A stretch of DNA of 64,000 nt, from assembly GCA_009192285.1 (NCBI GenBank), contig CM018608.1, positions 1,134,201 to 1,198,200 of the forward strand. Reading direction: 5' to 3'. Made by a program: the position numbers and the translations under genes. The notes beneath the pieces are model-generated. The model worked only from the letters and a program-made list of their open reading frames with translations. It ran no database searches and had not been told where the DNA came from. Numbering within the stretch: the first letter of the stretch is position 1; each line of letters starts with the position of its first letter. Source of the stretch: Morchella semilibera (Eukaryota > Ascomycota > Pezizomycetes > Pezizales > Morchellaceae). Below are positions 36,788 through 48,623 of this stretch, piece by piece.

Positions 36788-38595
36788 ATTCTATTCTATT
36801 TCTGTCTATCTCTTCTTAACTCAAACCCCGAACAAAGCTTTCGTGAAGGTAATGGTAGATTGGGTAGATATATAAGAGATTATTTACGGGTGTGGGGTTG
36901 TGATGGTGATAGTGGTATATTAAGTAGGAGAGGAAAGGAGTGGTCGCTATTATTTATTATTACCCTTTGAGTAGATGCTGCAGGCAGCAGGTGGTAGATC
37001 CAGTAGGGATTAGGCTTCCAGTCGGACGCAGGCAGCTGGCTGTAGCCGAGCAGCAGCAGTGAGCGACGACGGGAAGGCTAAGTAAAGATCGATTGACTGA
37101 TCAGTTCTGAGGGAGGATGACGGTAACTGCAGTAGTGAGTGGGTGGTGTAGTTGGTGTGTGTGTGGGTGGGTGGGTGGTGGCTGTATATTATATTATCTG
37201 TTTGTAGAAAGTGCCGTCGACGTTGTTACGAAACAAACAACAAAGCCTCCTCTCTCTCTCTAGTCCTTCTCCCTGGCACTGGTGGTGATCCCTCCCTTCC
37301 CTTCCTCCGTGGGGGTAGAGGGATAAATGGTGATATGGCAATTATCGGTACCCGGGGTAAATTTTATTAGGGATGCTGACGGACTGACTGGCTGACTGGC
37401 TGACCCGTAAGGTAGTATGTCTAAGTAGAAGTAGTTGAAGTAGTAGTAGAGGTAGCAAGGTGGTAATGAATGGTAGGCAGGTTTAAGTTAATAACAACCT
37501 TTTCCTTTCCGTAAAATAAACAAGAATAAATAAATATCAAGGGAAGAAGAAAAAAAGGTTGTGGAAGACGGAAAATAAAACACAATCAATTAAAGAATAT
37601 GGGTACAAGTCAGATCTTTCGTCTCACTCGCTCTCATCCGAATCTCTCTCTCTTTTCCCCCAAAAAACTAAATCCCGAAAGACAGGCAGCCTAAGAGGGG
37701 TAGGGGGATAGAGTTTAATGGTGGGGGTATGGGATGGGATGATGGAGGAATGATTGGGGGTGGAGGGGAAATAGGGAAATATTAGAGTTGAAGGGGAAGG
37801 AAGAGACGAGAGAATGAGCGGAGAGGAAGAGGAAGAGAGGAGAAAAAAACGAATGTAAAGAGAAAGAGAGTAAAGTGGCGGCGAAAGAAAGTAATCAATT
37901 AAAAAAAGGTTGGTTATGCCTTTTTCCTCTCTAACTCACTCTCTTACTCCTACACTCCCTCACTCTCTCACTTCAAACGAAACGAGCAAGCGAATCAGTA
38001 TGCAGCTGCGGAAAATCGGATTGCAGCAGCAGTGCAGCAGCAGTTGCAAGGTTATCGTAATTGAAGAAAAAGAGAAACACAAGCAGACTTCAGGCAGGGT
38101 AGACAGGGCACACACACACACACTGGGGCATGGGCATACTGGGGGGGTGGTGGTGGTAGTGGATGGAAGGTCAAGGGAGGAAGGACAAGATCGTCTAAAA
38201 CCCTTAAACAGGAAAAGGGAGGCGCCCTGTCTCGGTCGAAACACGCGTCCATCATGGGGAAAAGAACCCCTGCTTTCTTCTCTCTGCCCTGTGCTGTGTG
38301 CCCAGAGATCTGGAGGAATGACTGACAGACAGACAGATGCCAAACTTAGTTCTTTTTGCTTTTGTAGCAAGAGACAGAGGTTACAACCACATGGAGACCT
38401 ATGAGTATCTCGACCTTCTTCTTCTTCCTCTTCATAGGGCAATCCAAATGGTAAAAATAGTGTGATAGAGTAGAGTACATTGCAGTACCTGCTGTATTTC
38501 CGATCCATTCACTCATTCACTCGTTCACAGCTTGGCCCTTTTTCCCCTCTCGTCAGCTATAATGTTCTTTCAGGTTGCTACACCATCATCTATCA

Positions 38596-38645
38596 CACAC
38601 ACACCACCACCACCACCACCACCACCACCGTCACCACCATCATCA
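38596..38645. repeat. ACC/CAC microsatellite
   Basis: A nearly perfect run of CAC/ACC triplets followed by CAT triplets. It translates as poly-His or poly-Thr in different frames, which explains several spurious open frames here. Confidence 0.7.
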
Positions 38646-39667
38646 TCCTCTTCCCCATAAGGCAGAGAGAGAGATAGATATCACGTACCATACCTCATAT
38701 AATCCTTACACTAACTGTCCTGTCCTGTCTTGTCCTGCCTGTCCTCCCCCCACCCCTCACCTCTCTTCGTTGAGCTTGCATTATGAGGAGGGAGGCTCTT
38801 AGCCTATGCTTGGTCACAGCGTTCGCTGACGCGTCTCCTTCTGCGCCAACCCGGCTACTCGGCCACTTTCCGAACCCCAACCCAACCCTCCTTACAAACA
38901 CATACATATAGATACAAAAAAAAACACTCTGGGCCCCAACCGAATCAAAATCAATGCTATATTATATTATTATTTTTTTCTTATTTTTTCCCTTCTACCC
39001 TCTTCCTGACATGATTCCATGTGAAGAGGAGGACTTGGAAAGACATGTCAGAAAACGTTCATGCGGTCGTAAGATCGATATCGTTAACTCCGTTGAGTCT
39101 GCGCACTTTGGCATGAACATTACGACGCAACTCTTGGTGTTTCTCTTGGGGCCAAGGCATGATGGCATGGTGAACCTAATTCCTACCTGACTCGAAGGCG
39201 GGCAACGGGGATTTCAAAGCAATGATCATAAATCCAAATACCAAACCAGCAGCAAACAATCAAAGGGACAGGGAGGGAGAAAAAAAAAAAAAAAGGGAAA
39301 AAACACTGCCCCGGGCTATAGATTATACATTACGTCGACAGAGGACTCAAATGCAGATACAAAATAACCATAAAGAGATTTTTTCTTTTTGCATACCTGA
39401 GCTTATTCACTTAGGGTGCTGTAATCACGCATCTCACGGGTCTCGGCGCTATCTAGGGGCCGGACCAGGGTTGGGGGGGTGGGGGGAGGGTTGGAGGAGG
39501 GAAATGACCGACTGGCCAACTTCCCCCTTCCTCTTTAAACATAGTACCCACTACCTGCACCATAGTCCAATAGCACGGCGCGCTTTATATATACAGACCT
39601 TCACTTGCTGCTTCTGATCCGAACACCTGCCTACCTACGCCATTCGTGCCCACCACCAAGATCACAA

Positions 39668-40315
39668 TCATAACCCATACTCATACGGCCATGCCGACCA
39701 GTTCTCGTCCGTCCAGTCCAATTCAAAATGCTTCGCTAGCCTGAACCCCTTCTGGGATAAAAAGGATAATTGCACTTGCACTTGCCTGCCGGAGTTACGG
39801 CACCGCTGGTGGTCCATCCGTGTTTTGGATATGTAAGGTTTGTCGGGTGTCGGGAAGGGGAAATGAAGCATAAAATATAAACATATAGCAGGCGGGTAGC
39901 GGTCGGGGGGTACCATCGGGAAGTATACATAGGTAGGGACGTTGTTGTTTGTAGTTATGGTGGCTAGGGTTGCAAGTAGGGCTTCCTTGGGTGCGAGTGA
40001 TGGATGGTGATTGGTGCTTTTGTGGGGGGGTTGGGTGGTGGTGGTAGATGTGACTAGGTGAGTGAGTGAGTTGTTGTGATCAGAGCTAGCTGAAGATGAC
40101 TCTACTAGTTCTCTAGGCCTTGATTCCAAATCTCGCACACCCCTCACTGCAACTAACCTAGACCAGCTGCCTCCTCCTCTCTTCCTCCTCCTCGCAAACG
40201 AACCCGGCCGGGGCCAGTAATACCCTGAATACCCGCCCCCGTGCCGACTAATCCTCTCAACTGTGCTCCGGACATTACGGCCCACATCTCGGCGTCCAAA
40301 GTTGGCAGTCTCGGC
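39668..40315 (-). CDS. Doubtful hypothetical gene
   Basis: I do not recognise a family. The minus frame is open from about 40315, just after a TAG that could be a splice acceptor, through to a stop at 39668. The upstream part (ETANFGRRDVGRNVRSTVER, then a WPRPGSFARRRKRGGG stretch) and the last 35 residues or so (FRLAKHFELDWTDENWSAWP) look more protein-like than the middle. The middle is Thr/His/Pro-rich and contains GT-AG pairs that could be introns (for example GTTAGT near 40158 on this strand). If real, it is a multi-exon gene whose first exon I could not place. It could equally be chance, as the surrounding DNA is simple-repeat rich. Confidence 0.22.
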   Translation of the reverse strand, partial: AETANFGRRDVGRNVRSTVERISRHGGGYSGYYWPRPGSFARRRKRGGGSWSRLVAVRGVRDLESRPRELVESSSASSDHNNSLTHLVTSTTTTQPPHKSTNHHPSLAPKEALLATLATITTNNNVPTYVYFPMVPPDRYPPAICLYFMLHFPFPTPDKPYISKTRMDHQRCRNSGRQVQVQLSFLSQKGFRLAKHFELDWTDENWSAWPYEYGL

Positions 40316-43300
40316 GCCCAGCTAGACGTCCGTCTGATGAAACGCCGATGGTATAGTCTACATACACACATACGTACTCTACCTCACCTGCCTTACCGGG
40401 AATATTTCGGGATGATTTCAAGCAGAAAATATAGTGCCTACGAGGCCTCCGCGAGCCAAGATGGTGCTATACTAACTTTACCAAGAACACCGCCGACGCT
40501 CTATACTAGAGTTTTCATGGTAGAACAGCCCCCACCGGCCCACCCGTCCGTCCAGCAGATATCCGGGAAGAGACATCAGTTGCGAGACCGAGGAGTACGT
40601 GTGCTAGACCAATGATCACCGTACTGATATGTTTTGCCTTGGTCTCTTGGTATCTACGGCACTGCTGCAGCTGTTGTAGATAGCCAATCCATCACCGATA
40701 CCAAGCCAGTATATCTCTAGGATGATCCCTACAACACCAGGCAAGCCCTTACAAGTAAATACATGTATGTATACCAAGCACTCGTGTGCTGTGGTTCTGC
40801 CAAGCCCATTAGCCACATTGGCGCAGCTTGGCGGGCAGGTGGGCAGGTAGGCGGACGGCTAGGGGAGGGTTTGTTCCTGCAGGGTGCACCTGGGGCTTGG
40901 GGTAGGGTAGGGTATGGGCCAGGGTGTATACCTACATGTACTTAAAAGCTGGTGATATAACAAGCAGCAAATTATCGAAAGTGCATGTAGATACATAGAC
41001 GTAGATGTAGAGTACGTGGGGGTGGGGAGCCATGTTGCGGAGGCCTGTGGTTGGTGGAGTTAGGTACATGCCCACGACTACTATAGTCTGGTAGTAGGTA
41101 CCTGAGTACATGTACCATTCTAGTATACGATTAAATACGAGAAACCTTAAAATAAACCTAATATCAAAAAAAAAAAAACATCTCAACACCTTCCTACCAG
41201 CCAACCAAGTGTCACTGACCCCTCCAAAAGAAAAGAAAAGCATACGTACTTCTTCTTAGGAAACAGAGGTTGGGTGTTTTATGCTGTACCCAAGTATATC
41301 CGATCCGATCCCATGATCGGTCCCCCGTACGTTTGTTAATCCGTTCATTGGGTACATGTATGGACTCTACCTTGCGCAGACGGGGTAATTCGGCTCCGTG
41401 ATACCAGTTGTTAATATACATTTTCATATTTTGCACCGCCTCCTCCCTCCTTCTCCTCTTCTTCTTCTTCTTCCTCCTTCTCCTCTTGTTGTTTGATCTA
41501 CCATTCACCTTCCTTCCTCGAATACGTACATCATACGTACTTATGTAGAGGTACAAAATACTCTGCCCCCCTTCGGGGATAAGGATTGACGAATCCGAAG
41601 CTAGCGTGGCGTTCCCTACTTACCTGTATCTACATGTAATACCTTGTCACGGTACACCCACTCACTCGTTTAACGGATCTCTTTGTTTCTGGATGAAAAC
41701 TACTCATACTATACGGTTATAATTTACAAATCATCCAATACGATCAAACCCTGACTCTCTCTCTCTCATCTCTCTCTCGCCCCCACTCACCTTGATCGCG
41801 GGGACTACTCCGAATGATGGCTACAGCTTACGAGCCCTCAGTCTCGCTCTCTCTCTTTCCCCCCCCTCTCGATGGCAATGACTAACTGAGTCATGTCAGG
41901 CCACGAATCACGAAACAGTCGAGCTTACATGTTTGCGTGTTCCTCCCCCCCTCCGTATCTGTTGCTGACATGACATGACAGTCAAGCATCTGACCGCTAC
42001 CCGAGCAACTGTCAGAAGTGAGGCTCAAACATAACAAGACCTGGGAAGAGGAAGGAGATTGTTGCTTTGTTGTTTGATTAGCAAAACTCAACGTGGGATT
42101 TCATTGTTCGGTGGTTTGGTTGCCGTCATGAGGTATCACTCGGTATAATCATCCCCCCCCCAAGTCTTGGGCTGGTGCATACATGTAGCTAACTTGCGAA
42201 TCCCCCCCTTACAGGTGTCCGAATCGATAGAGCGGTGGCTGGTTGTTTCTGCAGCCCCTCGCCTTGGCACTGAAATAAGCTTTGTGGGACAGCAGGAACG
42301 AACCAAGCGGCTGAGATTGTTGTCAGGATTGTCAGGCCTACATAGGATTGACATTGGGTTTGACTCTACATGTTGCCAATGTACCATGGACGTATCCATT
42401 TACATAGTTTAACACCTTCTGCTCCTCCCCCTTCTTAATTGCTCAGTTCGTTAATCCATAGTACAGGAGAGATCTAAAGTACAGACCAATAAACATATTG
42501 TATATGTAGTTGGAATTAGTGTATGCATGCAGCGCCATCTGGCCGTATCTGACAAGTCCGCCCCACCCCCGCGGACTATTGACCGATGTGATACCGGTAC
42601 CACAGAGGCATCAAGGCCGGGCTATACTCGGCGTGGTGCTTTTCTTTTTACCAAGGCTAAGAGATTATTGTTGAGTGCCTAGCCACTGTAAGCCTTATAT
42701 ATTTGGCTACTAATCGCTCACTGTCTATTACGAATCTTGGCTCTCCAATGGCATAGCATACCAGTTCTCAATACGCAGGACTCGAAGCCTCCCAACTGAT
42801 TATCAGGAACAACAGTTTTTTTTGTTTGCAGACCTATACAGGTGTGTCATACATAAGTAACATTAGGCTTCGACTCTCCAACACGAGCAGAGTAGAACCG
42901 AACCTCACCTGGCATATCTGTTTACCGAGAATGCCTAGGAGGGGGTTAAGAAAAGAAAGGGAAGAAAAAAGAAAAAAAAAGCACTCAGGCTCCCTCTGGT
43001 TCGATTCGTCCCAAGGCTACATAAATACCTCCTACCTTACCCTACCAGGGGGTCCAGGCGAGACTCGGCTGGCGAGCGAGAAGCTACTGTGGCTTGAGAC
43101 AAAAAACCCACCCCAAGGCTGGGAATGAATTCGGTCCGAGCATACACCCATTCCCGGCATTATGGCGAATCAGTTTCAGTTTGCTGCAAACGCGCACTGA
43201 CCCTGGTTCCATGGCGAAATCAGTCAGGCGTGCGTGCAGAGCCAATTATATAAGTCAACTGACGGGAGTCTCGCCAGCCCCCCCCTTCCCCATCCTCTTA

Positions 43301-43632
43301 TTCTTTTTTTTTCTTGACTCCTTGTTGCCTCGCCAGAGACGCAGAGCTGGTTGTATCCCATGACCAAGCTCTGACCAATAGTTTCACTCGGTGTTGTCGC
43401 CACGGAGCAAGGTGTCACTGTCACTGTCGTGTGGACTGATAAAGGCAGGCTGCTCTTCCTTTCTTTACCTTTTATTCATTTCTCCCCCTAACTAACCAGC
43501 AACACACTGCGATAGCTCTACGTACTCTCCTTCCCTCCCCCATCTCTCTTCCTATCCCAGCACATATCGCCTGTCGTGGTAGCTAGCTAGCTGTCTGTCT
43601 AGCTGTCTAGCTGCCTACCTAGTAGCCGCACC

Positions 43633-44495
43633 ATGCCCGACCCCGACGTAACCACCACTACCACCACCGCCTCTACCGCCACCACCACGGCCGCACCCCA
43701 AACCCCAATCGCGCCCACACCTGCAGCCACCGCTACACCACCACCACCACCTCCTCCTCCTCCTCCTCCTCTACCAGTACCAACCGTTCGCAGATTAGCC
43801 CCCAAGCCAAAACCCGTTGCCCCTAAACTCGCCCCCAAACCCAAACCAACTCCACGCACCATCACTACCACTACTCCCACCACCATCACTACCACCACCA
43901 CCACCTCCTCCTCCCCCACCACTAAATCCAAGCCCACCACCACTGCAGCTACCACCACTACGACCCCCAAACCTCCACCTCCGCCCACCTCCACCCCCGT
44001 CCCCGCATATCATGCTTCTCAACCCCGTTCCGAACGCATTGCCCTCGCATTAGCGCATTACCACGACACACTCGCCGCTCACACCAACTCACCCAGCACA
44101 TACCCGAAACCCATCGTTCTACAGCTCGCCAAGAGCTATGGTATCCCCGAATCGACGCTCCGACGCCACATAAAGACGCCCGGCCACCGCTCGACGGCCG
44201 AGGCCAACCGGCAGAAGCAGCTCTTTACCCCCGAGGAGGAGGCGGCGCTTGTGCGCGCACTACAGACCCAGCGGTACCCGCAGACCGCAGCAGATGCTAC
44301 GAGCTCGCGCACGAGATACTGCACAAGAGGGACCCGGACAGGAAGGTGGGCAGGGACTGGTTCTACCGGTTCCTGAGGAGGCATCCGGAGTGTGGGTATA
44401 GCAGCGGGCGGGATGGGGGAGGGGATCCGGGCAGGAAGAAGGCTGGGAGGCCGAAGAAGAAGAAGGAGGAGGCGGTGGCGGTGGCGGCAGCGTGA
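43633..44495 (+). CDS. CENP-B/Tc5-type helix-turn-helix DNA-binding protein, frame broken
   Basis: The frame from ATG 43633 encodes a Thr/Pro-rich N-terminal half with a long poly-Pro run. A psq-like HTH follows (ALAHYHDTLAAH, then LAKSYGIPESTLRRHI) and the start of a CENP-B/Tc5-type HTH (RQKQLFTPEEEAALVRALQ). At about 44290 the conserved continuation moves to the -1 frame: CYELAHEILHKRD, then VGRDWFYRFLRRHPE, a basic AGRPKKKK tail that resembles an AT-hook, and a stop at 44493-44495. The uninterrupted frame instead ends at 44376. Joined, the protein would be about 287 aa. Such HTH pairs occur in pogo/Tigger-type transposases and in host proteins derived from them. No DDE nuclease domain follows here, so this is probably a domesticated DNA-binding protein or a decayed remnant. 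Confidence 0.72.
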
Positions 44496-45494
44496 GCTGG
44501 CTGGAGAAGGGGGTGTTTGTGCCTTTGCCCTTCTCGATGCCTATGCGCGTTGTGGTTCTTCTGATGATGTCGACGGCGACGGCGGAAGGTGTGGGTTTTT
44601 CTTTCCTTTCTTTGTTTTTTTTTTTGTAAAGCGTGACGGGCCCATCATTACTTTTTCCCTCAATCTACCAATTGTAGCCCATTATTACCACTAGCCCAGT
44701 CAGGGCACTCCACTCCCGCCCCTAAAGTCTTGGATATCCAATACTTGGCTATCGTTGCTATTAAGTATACTTTTTTTTAAACACTCGCATGTTTACATTT
44801 AAAAAAATAGAAAAAAAATTAAAAAAGAAAGCAAAGTTCAGTAGTTGGTTCATTTAGCGTTCATGTCTATCTAGTAGAGCAATGAGTAGGTGTGTTCTTG
44901 GGTCGTTGGAGGTATCGCGCACTGGAACACCACAACGCTCTGGGTATCAGAGAAAGCCCGGGCGTCCTAACGTGTGGTGGTGGCTCTTGGTTTGTTTGGC
45001 GGCATACTCTTGGCCGCTGTGTTTCTGGCTGGAGGAGAGGAGAGGGTGTATCTGTTCTCTGCTCTGGGGTGTTGTTGGGTGGGTTCGGTACATGTGCATG
45101 CAGGCAGGATAAGACGAGACAGTGCGGGGCCGGGAAAGGGACGGAAGGGACACACCACACAGGAGAGGAGAGAACACACACATTCAGGACCAAAAAGAGG
45201 CGTGGGATCACTACCAATGCGGTACTCTTCCCCCAATGCCGGTTCAACTCGGTATTCACCACTAAACTCCCCGCCCTTTCATACTGTACAAATACACGCA
45301 GTCCAGTCTGTCTGTCGAATCACGACCAATCCCGAGTGACGCCCCGTGACTCCTACAACGTCACGACAAATCACTCGTTATCGCGGAACTTTCCACCTTG
45401 GCGGAAAATCCACGTCTTTTTTTCTTTTTCATCTTCTCCACCACCACAACCCACAACCACCACAGATACAGACCACCACAGACAGACACAGGCA
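44496..45494. promoter_or_regulatory. HTH gene 3' region and ROK1 promoter/leader
   Basis: The left part is T-rich 3' UTR-like DNA (44600-44830). The right part (45380-45494) is C/A-rich and directly precedes the ROK1 start, as expected of a leader. A frame in phase with ROK1 stays open from 44892, but its translation is not protein-like, so the ROK1 start was set at 45495. Confidence 0.45.
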
Positions 45495-47542
45495 ATGGCA
45501 GATATATTCCGCCTCCTCTCGCGCGGCACATCGCTGGCCAAGGGCGCTACTGGCGGGTCCCACATCACCACTGCACACACCGCCGCCGCTGCTGCACCCC
45601 CAACGAGGCAGAAAAGGACTGGCGATAGCGCTCTGCCGAAGGAGTTGGACTTCTTCGGCGCCGGGAGGGATAATGGCAAGGGTAGAGCTGCTGACGAGGA
45701 CGGCGACCTCTCCATGGACGACGACGAGGACATCATCGAGGAAGAGGCCAGCAACGAGCCGGAAGAAGAAGCGGCAGAAGAAGAAGAGGAAGAGGCCACA
45801 CCAGACGACGACACGGTCCGGAAGCTCCTGCGCGACCACAAGCTCAAGTTCACAATCCTCACGGACCCCGCCGGGGAGGGCAAGAGCAAGAAGAAGAAGG
45901 GGAAGAAGCACGCGCAGCTGCTGGTCCCGCCGCTGACGTCGTTCGCGCAGCTGCGCTCCGCGGCCCACGGGTATGCGCTTTCGAGGCGCGTGTACGGGAA
46001 CATCCTTGCGCAGGGGCACACGGCGCCGACGGAGGTGCAGATGGGCGCGCTGCCCGTGCTGATGAGGAAGGAGGGGATGGGGGTGGGGGTGGGGGTGGAC
46101 CTGCTGACGTGTGCGCCGACGGGGTCGGGGAAGACGCTGGCGTACGTTGTTCCGCTGCTTGACTGGATTCTCGCCTCGCGGGGGGGGCACGCGGCAGCGG
46201 GGGCGGGGGCGGGATCAGGGCCGTGGTGCTGGCGCCGACGCGGGAGCTGGCGGCGCAGATTGTGAATGAGGTGCGCAAGCTGGCCGTGGGCACGGGGGTG
46301 CGCGTGTCGCTGATGCGCAAGGGGATGGCGGGCACGTCGGTGAAGGGCGAGGAGGCGGGCATCCATGTCAAGAGCGATATCCTCGTGTCGACGCCGCTGC
46401 TGCTGCTGCATGCTGTCGAGGCGGGCGGGAGGGCCGAGTTTGCGGCGGTCAGGAGGCTGGTGCTGGATGAGGCCGATGTCCTCCTGGATGAGCTGTTTAG
46501 GGACCAGACGCTGGGTATCTGGAGGGCGCTCAAGGAGGCTGCGGAGAAGGATGGCGGGCTGAGGACTACGTTGTGGAGCGCTACCATCAGTAGCGGGACT
46601 GAGGAGATTGCCCGGAAGATGATGCTCCCCGCTGCTACCACCACCACTACTACACTCGACGAACCCGCCTCCCCGACCCCCAAAAAGACAAAGAAACCCA
46701 CCACCACCCCCGAGACCGCGCCGCCACCGCCACCACCCGCAACGATCCTCCGCCTCATAGTCGGAATCAAAGACACCTCCCTCCCAACCGTGAAGCAAAC
46801 CCTCCTCTACACCGCCACAGAACCCGGAAAGCTCCTCGCCCTACGCCAGCTCCTCACAACGCGGTTCACGCCGCCCGCGCTCCTCTTCGTGCAGAGCATC
46901 CCGCGCGCGCAAGCGCTCTACAACGAGATCCAGTACGACCTCCCGACGCCCGGGCGCATCGCCGTGCTGCACGCATCCCTCACGGACACGGCGCGCGAGG
47001 ACGTGATGGCGCGGTTCCGGCGCGGCGACGTCTGGGCCCTCATCACGACGGACCTGCTGGCCCGCGGCGTCGACTTTGCCGGCGTCCGCTTGGTCGTCAA
47101 TTACGACATTCCGACCAGCGTTGGCGCTTACATCCACCGTGTTGGGCGCACGGGCCGCGCGGGGAGGTCCGGCGGAGAGGCACTCACGTACTACACCGAG
47201 GCCGACGTCGGATATGTCAAGGGCATTGCGAACGTGATTAGGGTGGCGCAGGGGGCGGACGGGACCGCGGCGGGCCAGGTGGGAAGCTGGTTGCTGGATG
47301 TGTTGCCGAGGACGGGCAGGAGGGAGAGGAGGGAGGTGAAGAGGCGGGGGGTGCCGGAGAGGAAGGGCGGGGAGGGGAGGATCAGTACGAAGAGTGGGTA
47401 TGAGAGGAGGAGGGCGGAGAGGAGGAGGGGCGCGGTGGAGGCGAGTAGGAGGAGGGCTCAGGCTGGCGGGGAGGGGAGTGCAGGGGAGGGGAGTGGAGGG
47501 GAGGAGGAGGAGGAGGAGGAGTTTATGGGGATTGAGGATTAG
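45495..47542 (+). CDS. ROK1: ROK1/DDX52-type DEAD-box RNA helicase, frame broken in a G-rich linker
   Basis: Rok1 is a nucleolar ATP-dependent RNA helicase needed for early 18S rRNA processing and snR30 release. The start at 45495 gives the family N-terminus MADIFRLLSRGTSL. An acidic, disordered segment follows, then the Rok1 entry block LVPPLTSFAQLR and the Q-motif region GHTAPTEVQMGALPVL. Motif I is APTGSGKT (about residue 206). After YVVPLLDWIL the conserved frame changes at the Gly-coding linker (46180-46215): motif Ia APTRELA and all later motifs lie in the -1 frame, including LDEADVLLD (II), SATIS (III), ARGVDFAG (V) and HRVGRTGRAGR (VI). One missing G, most simply in the 8-G run 46180-46187, would give a continuous 682-aa protein. 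No GT-AG intron can explain it. The C-terminus is basic and Glu-rich. Confidence 0.9.
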
Positions 47543-48623
47543 GGGGGGTGTTGTCGTTTCTGGTTTTTTTTTTTGTATATTTTTTTCTCACTTTTTTTTC
47601 TTCCTTTCTTTCTTTGCACATGTGGCTTAGTGGTGGATAATGGTGCTGTATTGTATATATTGTAGTCTTTCCTCCCAAAAAAGTCACCATCCATCCATCC
47701 ATCCATCCACTCATTCCTACGTTCGTTCATTGATTCAAAGTACTTGCGGGTGGAATTAAGCATTATCTCTCACGCATGATAGCAACCGACCTCACCATGA
47801 TGGTTAAAGTGGGAAAAGAGTTTATTACACTTGGATTAAGCAGGGTTGGATGTACATGTAATTGGGACAATACATTACAAAAGAGGAAAAGAGACCGGAG
47901 CCCTACGCCCTCCACGTGCATCTACCTATCTATAAAGCGACGTATAGCCCTAGCAGGCGTCGGTGTATGTACTTATGGGGGGGGGGGTCTGAACGATGAG
48001 TCTCGAGATAACGAGCGCATCGGGAAATACGAGAAGGTGATTTGAGCGTCTTTGCTTTCTACCTTGAGGGTTTTCTGTTTTCTGTTTCTTTCCTTTGTTC
48101 TCTGTTCCTTGTGGGGAAGACGGTTGCCATAGCCGAAAGGCTGCATGCATGTACGAAGTAATAAATAAATAATAATAGGCGGGGGGTCTGGTTAGCCATC
48201 AACAGCGGGCGGGCCCGTCGAGTGATAACCCGTGACCCACCCACCCACCCACGGGCTTTTGTATGTACATAGTTTTGCTTCCGGGGCACTCGTGTGGTTA
48301 GCAATTAAGTATAAGGTGCATACTACCCCGGCGGAGGGTCGGCGCGGGCGGGTCAAGCAGGGTACGTACACCCCACACCACGCCGTGTGTAGGCTTTAAT
48401 TTGCGTGGGGCCGGGGCGGGACGCAGGGTGGGGCCGAGTGATGGCTTGTGAGCTGTCACTCTACGCCCCTCTAGCTGGGGTGGGCTGTGATGTGCGCGGG
48501 GCAGGTGAGACTCCCAGGCATGTTTTCTGTTCCATAAAAGCTGATCAACATTCACATCTATTCAGAAAGAAGAACTTTTATTCTACCAGTAAAGTAATCT
48601 CTATATACACGCGCACACACACA
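47543..48623. other. Convergent intergenic region between ROK1 and SAS10
   Basis: No gene is seen. It carries a T-rich 3' region after ROK1, an ATCC-repeat near 47689-47709, one TACATGTA (47853), a G-run at 47977-47987 and a CCCA repeat near 48237-48252. Confidence 0.45.

Larger units (their letters stand above)
36788..43632. other. 6.8-kb intergenic region rich in simple repeats
   Basis: Apart from the doubtful frame at 39668-40315, no gene is supported. The ADAM promoter lies at the left end and the HTH gene promoter at the right. Simple repeats include GA-rich DNA (37750-37900), CA and CAC/CCA runs (38108-38125 and 38596-38645), CTT repeats (41455-41490) and CT repeats (41750-41780). TACATGTA occurs at 40760, 40933, 41107, 41353, 41631 and 42180. 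A TAGCTAGC/CTGTCTAG-rich block (43580-43620) sits directly before the HTH start codon. Confidence 0.5.

Noticed and set aside
37960-38508. 182-codon minus-strand frame with Glu and Thr runs.
   Set aside because: Composed of microsatellite translations (poly-Glu, poly-Thr) without a conserved core.
43599-44022. Gly/Val-rich minus-strand frames opposite the HTH gene.
   Set aside because: They mirror the ACC/CCA-repeat coding for Thr/Pro on the plus strand.
44892-45494. Open frame continuous with ROK1 upstream of its ATG, adding about 200 residues.
   Set aside because: The translation is low-quality (Cys/Trp/Thr-rich, no family match), while the Rok1 family N-terminus MADIFRLLSRGTSL begins exactly at 45495. 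Stop-free chance in GC-rich leader DNA is more likely.
45371-46798. A 475-codon minus-strand frame opposite ROK1.
   Set aside because: It is antisense to conserved helicase codons; the repeated Ser/Arg/Pro content is explained by the codon bias of the sense gene.
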